Numbered from the stretch's first letter, positions 6,093 through 14,029 are shown. The stretch is DNA of 33,784 nucleotides from JAUSNA01 sp964511965 (GCA_964511965.1 CAZEGF010000025.1:1-33784), one strand, 5' to 3'. Translations and numbers: made by a program. Notes: generated by a model not told the origin, from the letters alone.

Positions 6093-6303
6093 CAAATTGC
6101 AAAGCAATTTGGGATGAGAACAAGCTTGCTTATTCTCGGCACAAGATACTTTCAGAGAACTGGATTTCAGTAAAATTTTTTCTTTCTTCGCCCTAAAAGC
6201 TACATATTGTGCTTTGCACGATTCTACGAATCGCACGAATCCTATTCTCGGCACAAATTTCAACGCAATTTGGGATGAGAACAAGCTTGCTTATTCTCGG
6301 CAC
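6093..6303 (+). repeat. tRNA-Tyr 3'-half relics and a 68-bp direct repeat
   Basis: The block 6075-6142 (T arm and acceptor of tRNA-Tyr plus 50 nt) recurs at 6236-6303 with two mismatches. Each copy has CGAATCCTATTCTCGGCAC, a hairpin (AAATTGC-AAA-GCAATTT in copy 1), then GAGAACAAGCTTGCTTATTC and a second acceptor end TCTCGGCAC. Before copy 2 the tRNA variable arm recurs (CGCCC...GCTACATA), then an insert with the hairpins GTGC-TTT-GCAC (6209-6219) and GATTC-TAC-GAATC (6220-6232) interrupts the T loop. 6304-6490 shows only AT-rich DNA with TTAGT-like words. Confidence 0.75.
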
Positions 6304-6490
6304 CAGATATAATCAATAAAACTCCCTTTCAAACTTATAATAAATCTTAGGTTCAAAATTGTATCAATTCTCTGTTTACTCCAGGCCTAGAGATTAACTT
6401 TCATCACTCTTACTATAGGGGTTTTATTTTAATATAGGATTTTTACGTTCAAATTTTCTGGATATCTGATCACTTATCACTATTTACTAA

Positions 6491-7177
6491 TCACTTATTG
6501 AGGTGTAACCACTCTTCCCATCCAACTGCAAGAGCTTTAACTTTCTTATCCCCGGTACCCAATATAGCTGCGATGTCTGAAGGGATCGTTGAATACGCAT
6601 TTTGAGCATAAATTATAAGGAATTTATCTGTTTTTACGAATTTTTCAAATGCTTTTTTTATACTATCACGATTGAGATCTCCGCTTTTACCTACCATATC
6701 GGTTGAATACACAGGTATGTTTATCGCATTTATTATATGACCGTGTCCAAAATCTGAAGCAGATCGCACGTCAACTAGCTCAAAATCGGACTCATTTTTC
6801 TTTAATTTTGAAGCAAGCAATAATGGATCATATTTTGAAACCTCAACCGGTGTTTTTACAGTTTGAGAACTTTCAACTTTTTGAACCGGCTTTGGAACAA
6901 ATTGGGCAATAAGATTACCTGAAAAAATGATAAGTGCAGCTCCGGTAGTCAGTGCCGAGCCTATAAATGAGGTGACAAACAAGAAAAAGTACTGTGCTGG
7001 ACGCCTTTTGATCTCGTCCCGCAAAGATGATGCTCCAAAATCGTACCATTTGAGAACCTTTTTGGCTCCCTTTTTTTCAAGTTCTTTGAGGTCTTCCTTG
7101 GTTTCTTGAACAGGCTTTACAATCTCTTCTTCAATTGTTTTTTCAAAAAAAGACTTCTCTTTACTTTTATACGTCAT
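6491..7177 (-). CDS. Membrane-anchored rhodanese-like protein lacking the catalytic Cys
   Basis: 228 residues. A charged cytoplasmic N-terminus (1-58) begins with SFFEK, shared with the LytR_C protein at 10086. One membrane segment spans about 62-92, and an outer rhodanese-like domain runs from 115 to 225. Family signatures are present: ELVDVRSASDFGHGHIINA (133-151) and the closing VGWEEW. The active loop, normally a Cys followed by x-x-G-x-R-S/T, reads IIYAQNAYST: Ala191 replaces the sulfur-carrying cysteine, so sulfur transfer is not expected. It may be a binding or scaffold module. A TATAAT box (7184-7189) lies 6 nt before the ATG. Confidence 0.8.
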   Translation of the reverse strand: MTYKSKEKSFFEKTIEEEIVKPVQETKEDLKELEKKGAKKVLKWYDFGASSLRDEIKRRPAQYFFLFVTSFIGSALTTGAALIIFSGNLIAQFVPKPVQKVESSQTVKTPVEVSKYDPLLLASKLKKNESDFELVDVRSASDFGHGHIINAINIPVYSTDMVGKSGDLNRDSIKKAFEKFVKTDKFLIIYAQNAYSTIPSDIAAILGTGDKKVKALAVGWEEWLHLNK

Positions 7178-7183
7178 GAATTA

Positions 7184-7189
7184 ATTATA
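7184..7189 (-). promoter_or_regulatory. -10 box giving a leaderless mRNA for the rhodanese-like gene
   Basis: TATAAT on the minus strand with 6 nt between it and the ATG at 7177. No clear -35 and no SD. Confidence 0.45.
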
Positions 7190-7322
7190 CCCATATATTA
7201 TGTTAAATTTGTAGGGTATAACTTCTTCTCAGCTAAATTGCCTCAAATTTTTGCAATTTGGAGCAAGAAGAGTACATGAAGAATTAAGGTTTAAGAAGCA
7301 AGAATTAAGGAGATAGATACGA

Positions 7323-7328
7323 TATACT
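7323..7328 (+). promoter_or_regulatory. -10 box of the 914-residue surface protein gene
   Basis: TATACT, 8 nt before the ATG at 7337, so the transcript should start at or next to the start codon. The -35 region is weak. The AAGGAG further upstream is too far away to serve as an SD. Confidence 0.4.
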
Positions 7329-7336
7329 AAATTTGT

Positions 7337-10081
7337 ATGCGTCGTTCTGCCTGGAAACTAAAAGTTATTGGTTTGCTCACTCTAGTCTTTTGTCTACTGT
7401 CTGGTGTCTTTTTATCCAACTCCGCAAAAGCTGGCGATCTTGGAGTCAAAGTCCGCATAGATAGAACATCAATTTCAAAAACAACAGGTGGCATGATCTG
7501 CGCGACTCCTGAGACTTCGGGCACAGAAAATTCAATTCAAATCGTATTTCCAACAGGTTTTAACGTCAATTCTAACCCATCAAATTGGACGATAACTACC
7601 TCAAATTTACCTACAGGTAGCATTGCTCTTCCCGGAATAGGAACAGCAACTGCAGTTTCGGGTCAAACTGTTACTTTTCCCTCCAACAATCTTTCAGTTG
7701 GAACCGAATATTGTTTTAATTTCGTATCCTCAAACACTCTAACAACTCCATCCTCAACCGGATCGTATACCGGCATTTTAAGAACCGTAAACTCCTCTAA
7801 CCAGGTAATAGATTACCATCCCTTTACAGTCACAATCGTTGCCAATGATGGAATTTCTGTAACTGCAACTGTTGCCGCAAACCCAACCGACTATAATGCG
7901 CTACTTCAACTAACTTCTCCTTCAAATAACGGGTATTTAACCGAAGGAACAGTAATAACATACCAGTTAACTTATGGATCAACGCTACCCTACAGCTCCG
8001 ATATTACCGTAGAAGCACAGTGGAATTTGGGTACAATTAACGGTGCTTCAGTACCATCTGAAGATTTACTTGACTATGTAGTTGGTAGTGCAACAAATGG
8101 ATACAACAGTACCCCACCTGTTATAGATAGTACAAATAAAAAAATTGTTTGGGATATTCCTAACTTCCCAGGCAATACAAATAATCAAACAGTAACTTTC
8201 AGATTACTCGTTAAAAATACTTCAACAACTACATCTTCAGTTAATTTTTCGGTTGATGGTCGTGTTATTGGAACAGGTACCCAAACAGCAGACTCAACTG
8301 TTTTATCACGATACCTAAGATCATCGTATATAACACCTACTCCCACTCCAACGTGTTCTCCTGGTCACTGTCCAACTCCAACACCCAATCCATCAGGAAC
8401 ACCAACTCCCACTCCAACATCAACACCCATTTATAAGCAAACCATTCAGGAAGTACAGGTAAGAACAGTTGGTAGTACAGATGCTTCAATTTATATTTCT
8501 ACAAAAAACCCAACGACTGCAAGAATAGATATCGGTACAGATTTTAAAAACTTAAAAAGTATCGGATATTCTAATGTACCGTCAAAACAACATCTAATTC
8601 CACTGAGAAATCTAAAGCCTAATACTAGATACTATTTCAAAGTTATTGTTACTGAAAATGGAGTTTCAACATCTTCTGACTTCTATGAATTAACAACTTC
8701 TATTGCCTCTGAACCTATTTTGATTTCACCACAAACTTTTATTCTAACAACCGGTGATCTAATATTAAGAGACTATTTAAGCAGTAATTCCGGAATTATT
8801 ATACCTCAAAAAACACCTTTCTCTTTTAAATTTAAGGTAAATGATTACAATAAGATCAAGTCTATAAAAGCGTTTACCCGCAATGCTAATGTATTAGGAA
8901 TAAGTACAGCAAATATCATCGAGACATCATCTAATACTGTTCCCGTAATTGAATTTCAACCTGGGGAATATGTAGGTAAGTTGAGTGTAGCAACACCTGG
9001 AAGGTATAAGCTCATTTTACAAATACAGGACTATAATGGAAATATTTCTGAACAGATTATAGCAGATATAAATGTAGTTTCCCCGATGCAAGTGATAGAC
9101 CAAGTTACAAAAAAGGGTATTGAGAGCGTAAAAATAACCCTATACTTATATAACCCGCGTTTAAAAACATACAATTTAATAACTTCAGACTTTTCTTCGA
9201 TTAAAAATCCAAATTATTCAGAACCGGACGGGTACGTATGGACAGTTTTACCGGCAGGAAGGTATAAGGCTGAGCTCAAAATCTTAGGGTTTAAAGAAAA
9301 AACAGTCGAATTTACAATAGATCCGAAAAAGAAGGAAGGATATCCTGTCATTGCTCTTACTCCACTTCCTTTTAATTTCATAACTCTTATGCAAGAGTAT
9401 CTTGAAACTGCGGAGGATATATTTCATACCTTAAGTCAAACTGCTGGCACGTTGAGTGCTTCCTTTCGATTGTTTCAATTTTTGGAATTCTTACTTCTGA
9501 TATTTCTTGCTTTTTTGGTAACCGTAATTCTTTCCAAAAGACTTGCCGTACCAGTGTTTCTTATTCCCTCATTTGCGCTATATCATGCTCTTTTGCCATT
9601 CCGGAAAAACCCTGACGCATATTTAGTCCATGGAAACATCGGGTCTACAGGATCAGATGAGGCTATTTCTGGCGCATTAATTTATGTTTCAACAAAATCA
9701 GGTCGCGTTCTGTCTCACACAAAAAGCAATAATTACGGTGAATTTTTCCTCAAAATCCACGAAGCAACAGATTTACGAATAACTGTAACAAAAAAAGGAT
9801 TTTCCGGAACTACATTAATCGTCAAGAAAGAAAAACTTAATGAGAGAATAAAAATTCAGATTGCTCAAACAGGAAAACTCCCAGGGTTAAGTCTTAACAA
9901 TATAAAATGGTATATTGGATATCTACTCAACACTTTTTTTGAAGCACTTCTCATATTATTTTTGGGCTTAGTTATATTATTCATCGGTCAATTTGGGTTT
10001 ACAAAAGTTCTTCCTCTTTTAATCGTTTCAGTAATGGACATTTTACTTTGGGCAGGAAATATGAGGGCTGCAAGAAGATAG
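7337..10081 (+). CDS. Large multi-domain surface protein with FN3 and carboxypeptidase-regulatory-like domains
   Basis: 914 residues. Signal peptide 1-32. A beta-sandwich (about 36-165) has two Cys and matches the first domain of the 27629 protein (shared FP..W.I....NLPTG...YCFNF pattern). A DUF11-like domain spans about 166-330 and a Pro/Thr linker with repeated PTPTP spans 331-368. An FN3 domain follows (about 371-455, ending LKPNTRYYFKVIV), then a beta domain and a carboxypeptidase-regulatory-like fold (584-678, VLPAGRYKAELKILGFKEKT). After membrane segments at about 716-755 comes a second such fold on the far side (765-850), then more membrane helices to the end. It probably displays a stalk outside while its C-terminal part senses or anchors inside. 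Confidence 0.8.
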   Translation: MRRSAWKLKVIGLLTLVFCLLSGVFLSNSAKAGDLGVKVRIDRTSISKTTGGMICATPETSGTENSIQIVFPTGFNVNSNPSNWTITTSNLPTGSIALPGIGTATAVSGQTVTFPSNNLSVGTEYCFNFVSSNTLTTPSSTGSYTGILRTVNSSNQVIDYHPFTVTIVANDGISVTATVAANPTDYNALLQLTSPSNNGYLTEGTVITYQLTYGSTLPYSSDITVEAQWNLGTINGASVPSEDLLDYVVGSATNGYNSTPPVIDSTNKKIVWDIPNFPGNTNNQTVTFRLLVKNTSTTTSSVNFSVDGRVIGTGTQTADSTVLSRYLRSSYITPTPTPTCSPGHCPTPTPNPSGTPTPTPTSTPIYKQTIQEVQVRTVGSTDASIYISTKNPTTARIDIGTDFKNLKSIGYSNVPSKQHLIPLRNLKPNTRYYFKVIVTENGVSTSSDFYELTTSIASEPILISPQTFILTTGDLILRDYLSSNSGIIIPQKTPFSFKFKVNDYNKIKSIKAFTRNANVLGISTANIIETSSNTVPVIEFQPGEYVGKLSVATPGRYKLILQIQDYNGNISEQIIADINVVSPMQVIDQVTKKGIESVKITLYLYNPRLKTYNLITSDFSSIKNPNYSEPDGYVWTVLPAGRYKAELKILGFKEKTVEFTIDPKKKEGYPVIALTPLPFNFITLMQEYLETAEDIFHTLSQTAGTLSASFRLFQFLEFLLLIFLAFLVTVILSKRLAVPVFLIPSFALYHALLPFRKNPDAYLVHGNIGSTGSDEAISGALIYVSTKSGRVLSHTKSNNYGEFFLKIHEATDLRITVTKKGFSGTTLIVKKEKLNERIKIQIAQTGKLPGLSLNNIKWYIGYLLNTFFEALLILFLGLVILFIGQFGFTKVLPLLIVSVMDILLWAGNMRAARR

Positions 10082-10085
10082 AACT

Positions 10086-10928
10086 TTACTTTACGTCAGC
10101 AAAATCTTTTCCGAGAATTAATACAACGTCAACTCCTTCTGGCGCTGTTTCACCAGCTGGAAGAGTAATAATTTTAGCTTTAACTTTTGTAGCATTTACA
10201 ATTCTTTGCAGTTGTTCATCCGTAATCTTTGATGGTTTTGAAACATTGGAAATAGAGCTTATAGCATAATCCCCGACCGTATTTCCAAGAGAAACTACAT
10301 TAACCGATTCACTTTTTATCAAACTCTCTGCTTTTTTAGCAAGTCCAGCAACCTTTGTTCCATTGAGAATTACCACTTTAATTGGTTGAGTATTTGGCGT
10401 TGGTGTTACTGTTCCGCTTGGAGTACCAGTTGGTGAGGGATTATTGCCGGAGGCAACAGGATTGGTTTGCGCATTGATTGGGGCGACGGTCACTATTTTA
10501 TGAATAGATGGGCGATATAATATAGCTGTATTTGTACTTCCAAAGATCATTACTTTATCGCCGTTCTGAGCATTTCTAAAGAATGGCTGGTTCTCAAGCT
10601 TTGTCACATCAGTTACCGTTGCAATTGTCGGGGTTTCACCCATTGGAATCATCATTTTATCTCCAACTTCTGATATAAGAGAATTAATTTGAGATGGACT
10701 CAGCTTTCCACCATCAGTACCGGTATTTGTATTCACAAATCCATACCCTGCAACCAATGCTCCCACTACGATTATTATAAGAACAAGGAGTCCAACCTGG
10801 TATTTTCTTTGAGTGAGTATTTTCATTTTTGACGATAGAGCTTTTTTCTCCTCAACTATAACTTCTTCAACAATTACTTCCTGTTTTTCAAAAAAAGATT
10901 CCTTTTTCTTACGGGCAGCTTTTTTCAT
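10086..10928 (-). CDS. Membrane-anchored LytR_C-domain protein
   Basis: 280 residues. The charged cytoplasmic tail (1-43) is acidic/Val-rich after an SFFEK motif. It is followed by one membrane helix (44-64), an outer region, a Gly/Pro/Thr linker (NPSPTGTPSGTVTPTPNT) and a C-terminal LytR_C domain (about 183-280, IKVVILNGTKVAGLAKKAES ... VVSLGN). LytR_C domains occur at the end of cell-wall polymer ligases (LCP proteins). Here the catalytic LCP domain is absent, so it is probably a wall-binding or partner module. It lies 26 nt after the second beta-lactamase-fold gene, as the third gene of that operon, and its end is 4 nt from the convergent 7337 gene. Confidence 0.8.
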   Translation of the reverse strand: MKKAARKKKESFFEKQEVIVEEVIVEEKKALSSKMKILTQRKYQVGLLVLIIIVVGALVAGYGFVNTNTGTDGGKLSPSQINSLISEVGDKMMIPMGETPTIATVTDVTKLENQPFFRNAQNGDKVMIFGSTNTAILYRPSIHKIVTVAPINAQTNPVASGNNPSPTGTPSGTVTPTPNTQPIKVVILNGTKVAGLAKKAESLIKSESVNVVSLGNTVGDYAISSISNVSKPSKITDEQLQRIVNATKVKAKIITLPAGETAPEGVDVVLILGKDFADVK

Positions 10929-10954
10929 GTGCTTTTATCATAGGAAAAAATCGC

Positions 10955-11893
10955 CTAGTTATCAACAGGCGCGCTTTTTGCAGAGGAAACATTGTCATAA
11001 ATCAATTGAGAAACTTCTTTCATCCTAACTTGTGCTAGTTGTTCTGTTCCTTTAGATACCATACATATTATATATGGTCTGTTTGGTACATAAACTATAC
11101 CGCAATCCCTATAAGAATCTGGGTCGATAACTCCTATTTTATGAGCAACTTTGACACCAGCAGGAACACCTGCTACCAATTTATCGTTAAAATCCGTATT
11201 AGATAAGTAATCCAATATCTTTTGTGAATCATCCCTGGTTAATACAGCTGCAAAATATAACGCTTTTAAAATGGCTGCATAATTTCTCGCATTTAAAATA
11301 GCACCTTGGCTAGCTATATTTATATTTATATCAAGTCCTTGATATACATTATCAAAATCTTCTTGAGTAATGGCGGGTGACAAAGCTTCTGCAGCAGTGT
11401 TATCTGATTTTACTAAAGCAAGCTCTGCCGCTTCATCCATTCCAATTTCATAACCAACTCCCTTTTGCCATAGATCACCATATCTACTATCAATCATATC
11501 CTGAGTTAATTTTACTGTTTTATGATCAATACCTGGATCTCGTTCTTTGTGTCTGAAATATGCCATCACAACCGGTAATTTAAAGAGAGATGCGGCGTAA
11601 AAATCATTATTGGCATTAATATTAATTGATGTTCCTGTTGGTAGATATTCAAAATATAGCGCAAAGTCCGTTCCCCAAGGGTCTATTTTTTCATGTAGTT
11701 TTGTCCTTAAATCCAAAAAATTAAAAATAAAATCAGTATGAGTATCTCTCAAAATCCGTGGGGAAAGAAGCGGATACTTCATTACATTTGCACGAAATTC
11801 ACGCTCACTTTTGCCATCAATATTCCAGAGATAAAAGCCTATAACTGTTCCTACTGCAAATAAAACACATAAAAGTATGAGGATTTTTTTCAT
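10955..11893 (-). CDS. Serine beta-lactamase/PBP-fold protein, copy 2
   Basis: 312 residues with an N-terminal membrane anchor (4-24). Class A beta-lactamase-like landmarks: SLFK at 102-105 (nucleophile Ser102, Lys105), SDN at 163-165, and HKIG at 251-254 in place of KTG. A conserved DCGIVYVP strand follows. There is no obvious omega-loop glutamate (R-x-E-P-x-L-N is missing), which would be needed for fast beta-lactam hydrolysis, so a peptidoglycan carboxypeptidase/transpeptidase-like or esterase role is as likely as resistance. The ATG overlaps the stop of its paralogue by 4 nt (ATGA), indicating translational coupling. Confidence 0.8.
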   Translation of the reverse strand: MKKILILLCVLFAVGTVIGFYLWNIDGKSEREFRANVMKYPLLSPRILRDTHTDFIFNFLDLRTKLHEKIDPWGTDFALYFEYLPTGTSININANNDFYAASLFKLPVVMAYFRHKERDPGIDHKTVKLTQDMIDSRYGDLWQKGVGYEIGMDEAAELALVKSDNTAAEALSPAITQEDFDNVYQGLDININIASQGAILNARNYAAILKALYFAAVLTRDDSQKILDYLSNTDFNDKLVAGVPAGVKVAHKIGVIDPDSYRDCGIVYVPNRPYIICMVSKGTEQLAQVRMKEVSQLIYDNVSSAKSAPVDN

Positions 11894-12879
11894 TGCCTTA
11901 TTGTAGAAGATACGCTTGTATAAATCATCTTTGAAATATCACCAATTGTAGTAGAAAGCTTTGAAAAATCATCTCCACGGGTCATAATACACACCAAATA
12001 TGGTTTTTTGGGATAATAAACAATTCCACAATCGTGAAGTTGCTGAAATTCATCCGTCTTTCGTTCACCAAATTTATTTGCGACAGTAATCCCTTTGGGC
12101 AATCCTTTTGCGATTCCGTCATAAAATCCTTCACGAGTCATGTACTCCAATGCTTTTTCTGAATAATCCTTAGACAAATATGAAGCGTTATAAAGCACTC
12201 TGAAAAATGATGCATATGACTTTACTGATATATATGCATCCTCACTACTATCCTCTGGCGGAGATTTTACTCCTAGATCATCGCTCACCCTATTTATCTT
12301 CCTAATATCAATAGCATCAACAAGTGTTAAAAGAGCATTATTATCTGATTGAACGATCATTTGCTCCAAAAGATCTTCAATCGAATACTTTTCCCCAAAT
12401 TTTAATAATTTTTTTGGTTTGTAATTCTGAGAAATAGCATTTGGATGATTTTTAAACTCAACTTTCTTTTGCAGTATTGTTGGATCATCCTCTGCCTCTT
12501 TAAAAAAAGCCATCAACACCGGAACTTTGAGTAAACTTGCAGGTGCATACTCTGCGCGCTCATTTACGCCGATCCAAGGACCGTTATTAAGATCTCGATA
12601 GTATACTGATGCGGATTTAATTTCATTTTTACTAACCTTATCCTTTATATAGGAAGACAAGTGCTTTTCGAGAACATTTAATTCCCCATCCTCTGATTGC
12701 TCTTTAGCCTCACATTCCACAAGTGGGCTAATATATTTATATCCGGACAGTCTTACTTGATATTCCCCATTTACTGCTTGCTTAATTTTTACTACAGTAG
12801 GTCTCAAAAAATACTCAGATATAATTCCGAGAAAAAATGAAGCAATAATTAATAGAAAGATTACTAATATCCTTTTCAA
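11890..12879 (-). CDS. Serine beta-lactamase/PBP-fold protein, copy 1
   Basis: 329 residues from a TTG at 12879, which has AGGG 7 nt upstream and gives MKRILVIFLL, matching the paralogue's MKKILILL. A TTG at 12885 is also possible. An N-terminal membrane anchor is followed by a spacer with one Cys and then the catalytic domain: SLLK (115-118), SDN (178-180) and KFG (269-271) instead of KTG, then DCGIVYYP as in the paralogue. The omega-loop Glu motif is again missing. It is the first gene of a three-gene operon with a near-consensus promoter at 12905-12933. The products probably act on peptidoglycan outside the membrane. Confidence 0.8.
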   Translation of the reverse strand: MKRILVIFLLIIASFFLGIISEYFLRPTVVKIKQAVNGEYQVRLSGYKYISPLVECEAKEQSEDGELNVLEKHLSSYIKDKVSKNEIKSASVYYRDLNNGPWIGVNERAEYAPASLLKVPVLMAFFKEAEDDPTILQKKVEFKNHPNAISQNYKPKKLLKFGEKYSIEDLLEQMIVQSDNNALLTLVDAIDIRKINRVSDDLGVKSPPEDSSEDAYISVKSYASFFRVLYNASYLSKDYSEKALEYMTREGFYDGIAKGLPKGITVANKFGERKTDEFQQLHDCGIVYYPKKPYLVCIMTRGDDFSKLSTTIGDISKMIYTSVSSTIRQ

Positions 12880-12904
12880 TTTCAATCCCTATGAGTATAA
12901 GAAC

Positions 12905-12933
12905 ATCATAATCCTCTACTAAAACGCTGTCAA
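12905..12933 (-). promoter_or_regulatory. Near-consensus promoter of the beta-lactamase-fold operon
   Basis: Minus-strand TTGACA, 17-bp spacer, TATGAT. The predicted start is near 12898, leaving a leader of 13-19 nt. Confidence 0.75.
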
Positions 12934-12936
12934 TTT

Positions 12937-12968
12937 TAAAATACAAAAAGACACCTGAAAAAGCAGGT
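12937..12968 (-). terminator. Intrinsic terminator upstream of the beta-lactamase-fold operon
   Basis: Minus-strand ACCTG-CTTTTT-CAGGT hairpin followed by GTCTTTTTGTATTTT. It would end transcripts from the small-ORF tract (13046-13520) just before the operon promoter. Confidence 0.5.
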
Positions 12969-13045
12969 AGTCGAATAATCAAAATTATGTCATCAGATCG
13001 AATATCTATCCTTTTGGAAGGGACAGATACGGGGCTAACCGGATT

Positions 13046-13111
13046 TTAATTTACCAAACCTTGCGGCTTTGCTTTTTTATATACAGGTGTAAACACCTTT
13101 ACCTTTTGCAT
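13046..13111 (-). CDS. 21-residue peptide with a VFTPVYKK tail
   Basis: The frame starts MQKVKVFTPVYKKAKPQGLV. Its VFTPVYKK-x-K...LV-N ending matches that of the 51-residue frame just upstream, and the DNA around both is similar (AGCTT...ACCT, then GTNTTTACACC). The region is thus a tandem duplication that kept the reading frame. A perfect hairpin TTTGC-ATC-GCAAA (13105-13117) overlaps the ATG. No SD is visible, so it may be a remnant. 12934-13045 holds only the terminator. Confidence 0.3.
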   Translation of the reverse strand: MQKVKVFTPVYKKAKPQGLVN

Positions 13112-13146
13112 CGCAAACAGGCAAGGTTTCACAAGCTAAAGTCATA

Positions 13147-13302
13147 TTAGTTTAAAACTAATGAAGCCTTTTCTTTCTTGTAAACGGGTGTAAATACCCT
13201 TACTACCTGTTCTGAGGTTGTAAGCTTTCTTTCGAAAAAGCCCACAATCTCGTCTCCGATGGCATATTTTAACAACTCTTCTATTTCAGGGCAGTCCTTC
13301 AT
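13147..13302 (-). CDS. 51-residue small protein with a VFTPVYKK tail
   Basis: The ATG at 13302 opens MKDCPEIEELLKYAIGDEIV, followed by GFFERKLTTSEQVVR and the tail VFTPVYKKEKASLVLN. It is a predicted helical acidic head with a basic tail and no membrane segment. The same tail recurs in the next frame (13046-13111). No SD and no family recognised. The repeated tail suggests selection on the peptide rather than chance. Confidence 0.4.
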   Translation of the reverse strand: MKDCPEIEELLKYAIGDEIVGFFERKLTTSEQVVRVFTPVYKKEKASLVLN

Positions 13303-13307
13303 ATATT

Positions 13308-13445
13308 GATTAGTATTAAGCAGTAAGAATTAAGTATTAAGGGATATTCGAAGTTTTTTTGGGGTTTTGAAGTTAAAGCGGAACATTGTAGAAAATTCTC
13401 AAAACCCTTAATACTTGCTTCTTTATACTTACTTCTTAACTAATT
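13308..13445. mobile_element. MITE-like inverted-repeat element, about 138 bp
   Basis: AAGTATTAAGGG (13332-13343) and CCCTTAATACTT (13405-13416) are a perfect 12-bp inverted repeat. A second inner pair, GGGTTTTGA and TCAAAACCC, lies inside. Similarity continues outward on both sides to ATTAGT ends (imperfect arms of about 36-40 bp). A related piece (AAGAAGCAAGAATTAAGG) lies at 7293-7310. There is no coding capacity and no clear target duplication. Confidence 0.4.
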
Positions 13446-13520
13446 GGCGTATGATGCTGACAAGAAGTAAACAAAAAGTTTAACTTGTTTTCTTAATTTT
13501 TTAACAGCTTTTGCAGCCAT
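13440..13520 (-). CDS. 26-residue cationic peptide with a perfect SD
   Basis: The ATG at 13520 is preceded by GGAGGT (8-nt spacer), the strongest SD among the AT-rich genes here. It encodes MAAKAVKKLRKQVKLFVYFL followed by SASYAN: an amphipathic basic half, then a short hydrophobic stretch. A 6-bp GC hairpin (TGCCAC/GTGGCA, 13539-13556) sits 5 nt upstream of the SD and could mask or present it. It may be a leader peptide or a small secreted or membrane-active peptide; the function is unknown. Confidence 0.45.
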   Translation of the reverse strand: MAAKAVKKLRKQVKLFVYFLSASYAN

Positions 13521-13538
13521 ATATTGACACCTCCTTCC

Positions 13539-13556
13539 TGCCACACGGGCGTGGCA
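13539..13556 (-). other. GC hairpin just upstream of the 26-residue peptide's SD
   Basis: TGCCAC, a 6-nt loop, then GTGGCA, perfect. It could be the 3' end of the surface-protein/S23 operon transcript (no U-tract) or a translational control element for the peptide. Confidence 0.4.
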
Positions 13557-13602
13557 CTTTGAAACTTAATGACTAATGTCGAATGGTTAATACAGAAAGA
13601 TT

Positions 13603-13995
13603 TCATTTTGATAATTTAGCTTTCAAACTCTTAATCCAACCGTTAAGTTGTTTTCCAATGTCATCTAAGCTCTCTTTTAGTTCCTGGGATTGTTTTGAAT
13701 CTATGAAATCCAAATCTTTTGCAAGCCTAATATGGTAAATGCTTTCTCCCAACGAACCTCTGGCGTTATATAAGAACTGAATTAACTCTTTTGTGGAGTT
13801 TCTATAAAATCCCTCAGTTATATTTGCTGGAACTGAACTCATAGATCTTCTTAACTGCGAAATCAAGCCGAATTGTTCGTTTTTAGGGAATAAGGCAGTA
13901 ATTTTATAAATTTCTAGAGTCAAAGCATGTGCTTTAATCCATACCGGAACTTCTTCAATGCTTTTAAATGACTTCTTTTTTATTATTTGTTCCAT
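13603..13995 (-). CDS. Four-helix-bundle protein (S23 / 23S-IVP family)
   Basis: 130 residues. It matches the family named after proteins encoded in 23S rRNA intervening sequences. The hallmark is in the middle, FGLISQLRRSMSSVPANITE, followed by G...RNSTKELIQFLYNARGSLGE and ESIYHIRLAKDLDFID. The fold is a four-helix bundle that forms pentamers and is related to Avd of diversity-generating retroelements. No reverse transcriptase is nearby, so a stand-alone role (unknown, possibly nucleic-acid binding) is likely. It starts 34 nt after the giant surface protein and may be the last gene of that operon. No SD. Confidence 0.85.
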   Translation of the reverse strand: MEQIIKKKSFKSIEEVPVWIKAHALTLEIYKITALFPKNEQFGLISQLRRSMSSVPANITEGFYRNSTKELIQFLYNARGSLGESIYHIRLAKDLDFIDSKQSQELKESLDDIGKQLNGWIKSLKAKLSK

Positions 13996-14029
13996 ATTTT
14001 TTTAACCATTAACCATTGGTCATTAGTCA

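Noticed and set aside
6008..6303. Integrase attachment sites (attL/attR) at tRNA-Tyr
   Set aside because: The duplicated tRNA ends are only 161 bp apart, no integrase gene is present, and similar relics flank the other tRNAs on the 5' side too.
10955..12879. Acquired beta-lactam resistance genes
   Set aside because: The key hydrolysis residues (omega-loop Glu, KTG) are missing, and base composition and operon context are those of the host.
13000..13600. tmRNA, RNase P RNA or SRP RNA in the small-ORF tract
   Set aside because: None of the conserved core sequences was found. The hairpins and repeats there do not form those structures.
13603..13995. Avd of a diversity-generating retroelement
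   Set aside because: The S23/IVP family is related to Avd, but no reverse transcriptase or template/variable repeat pair was seen, and the kelch-like repeats are too divergent to be such a pair.
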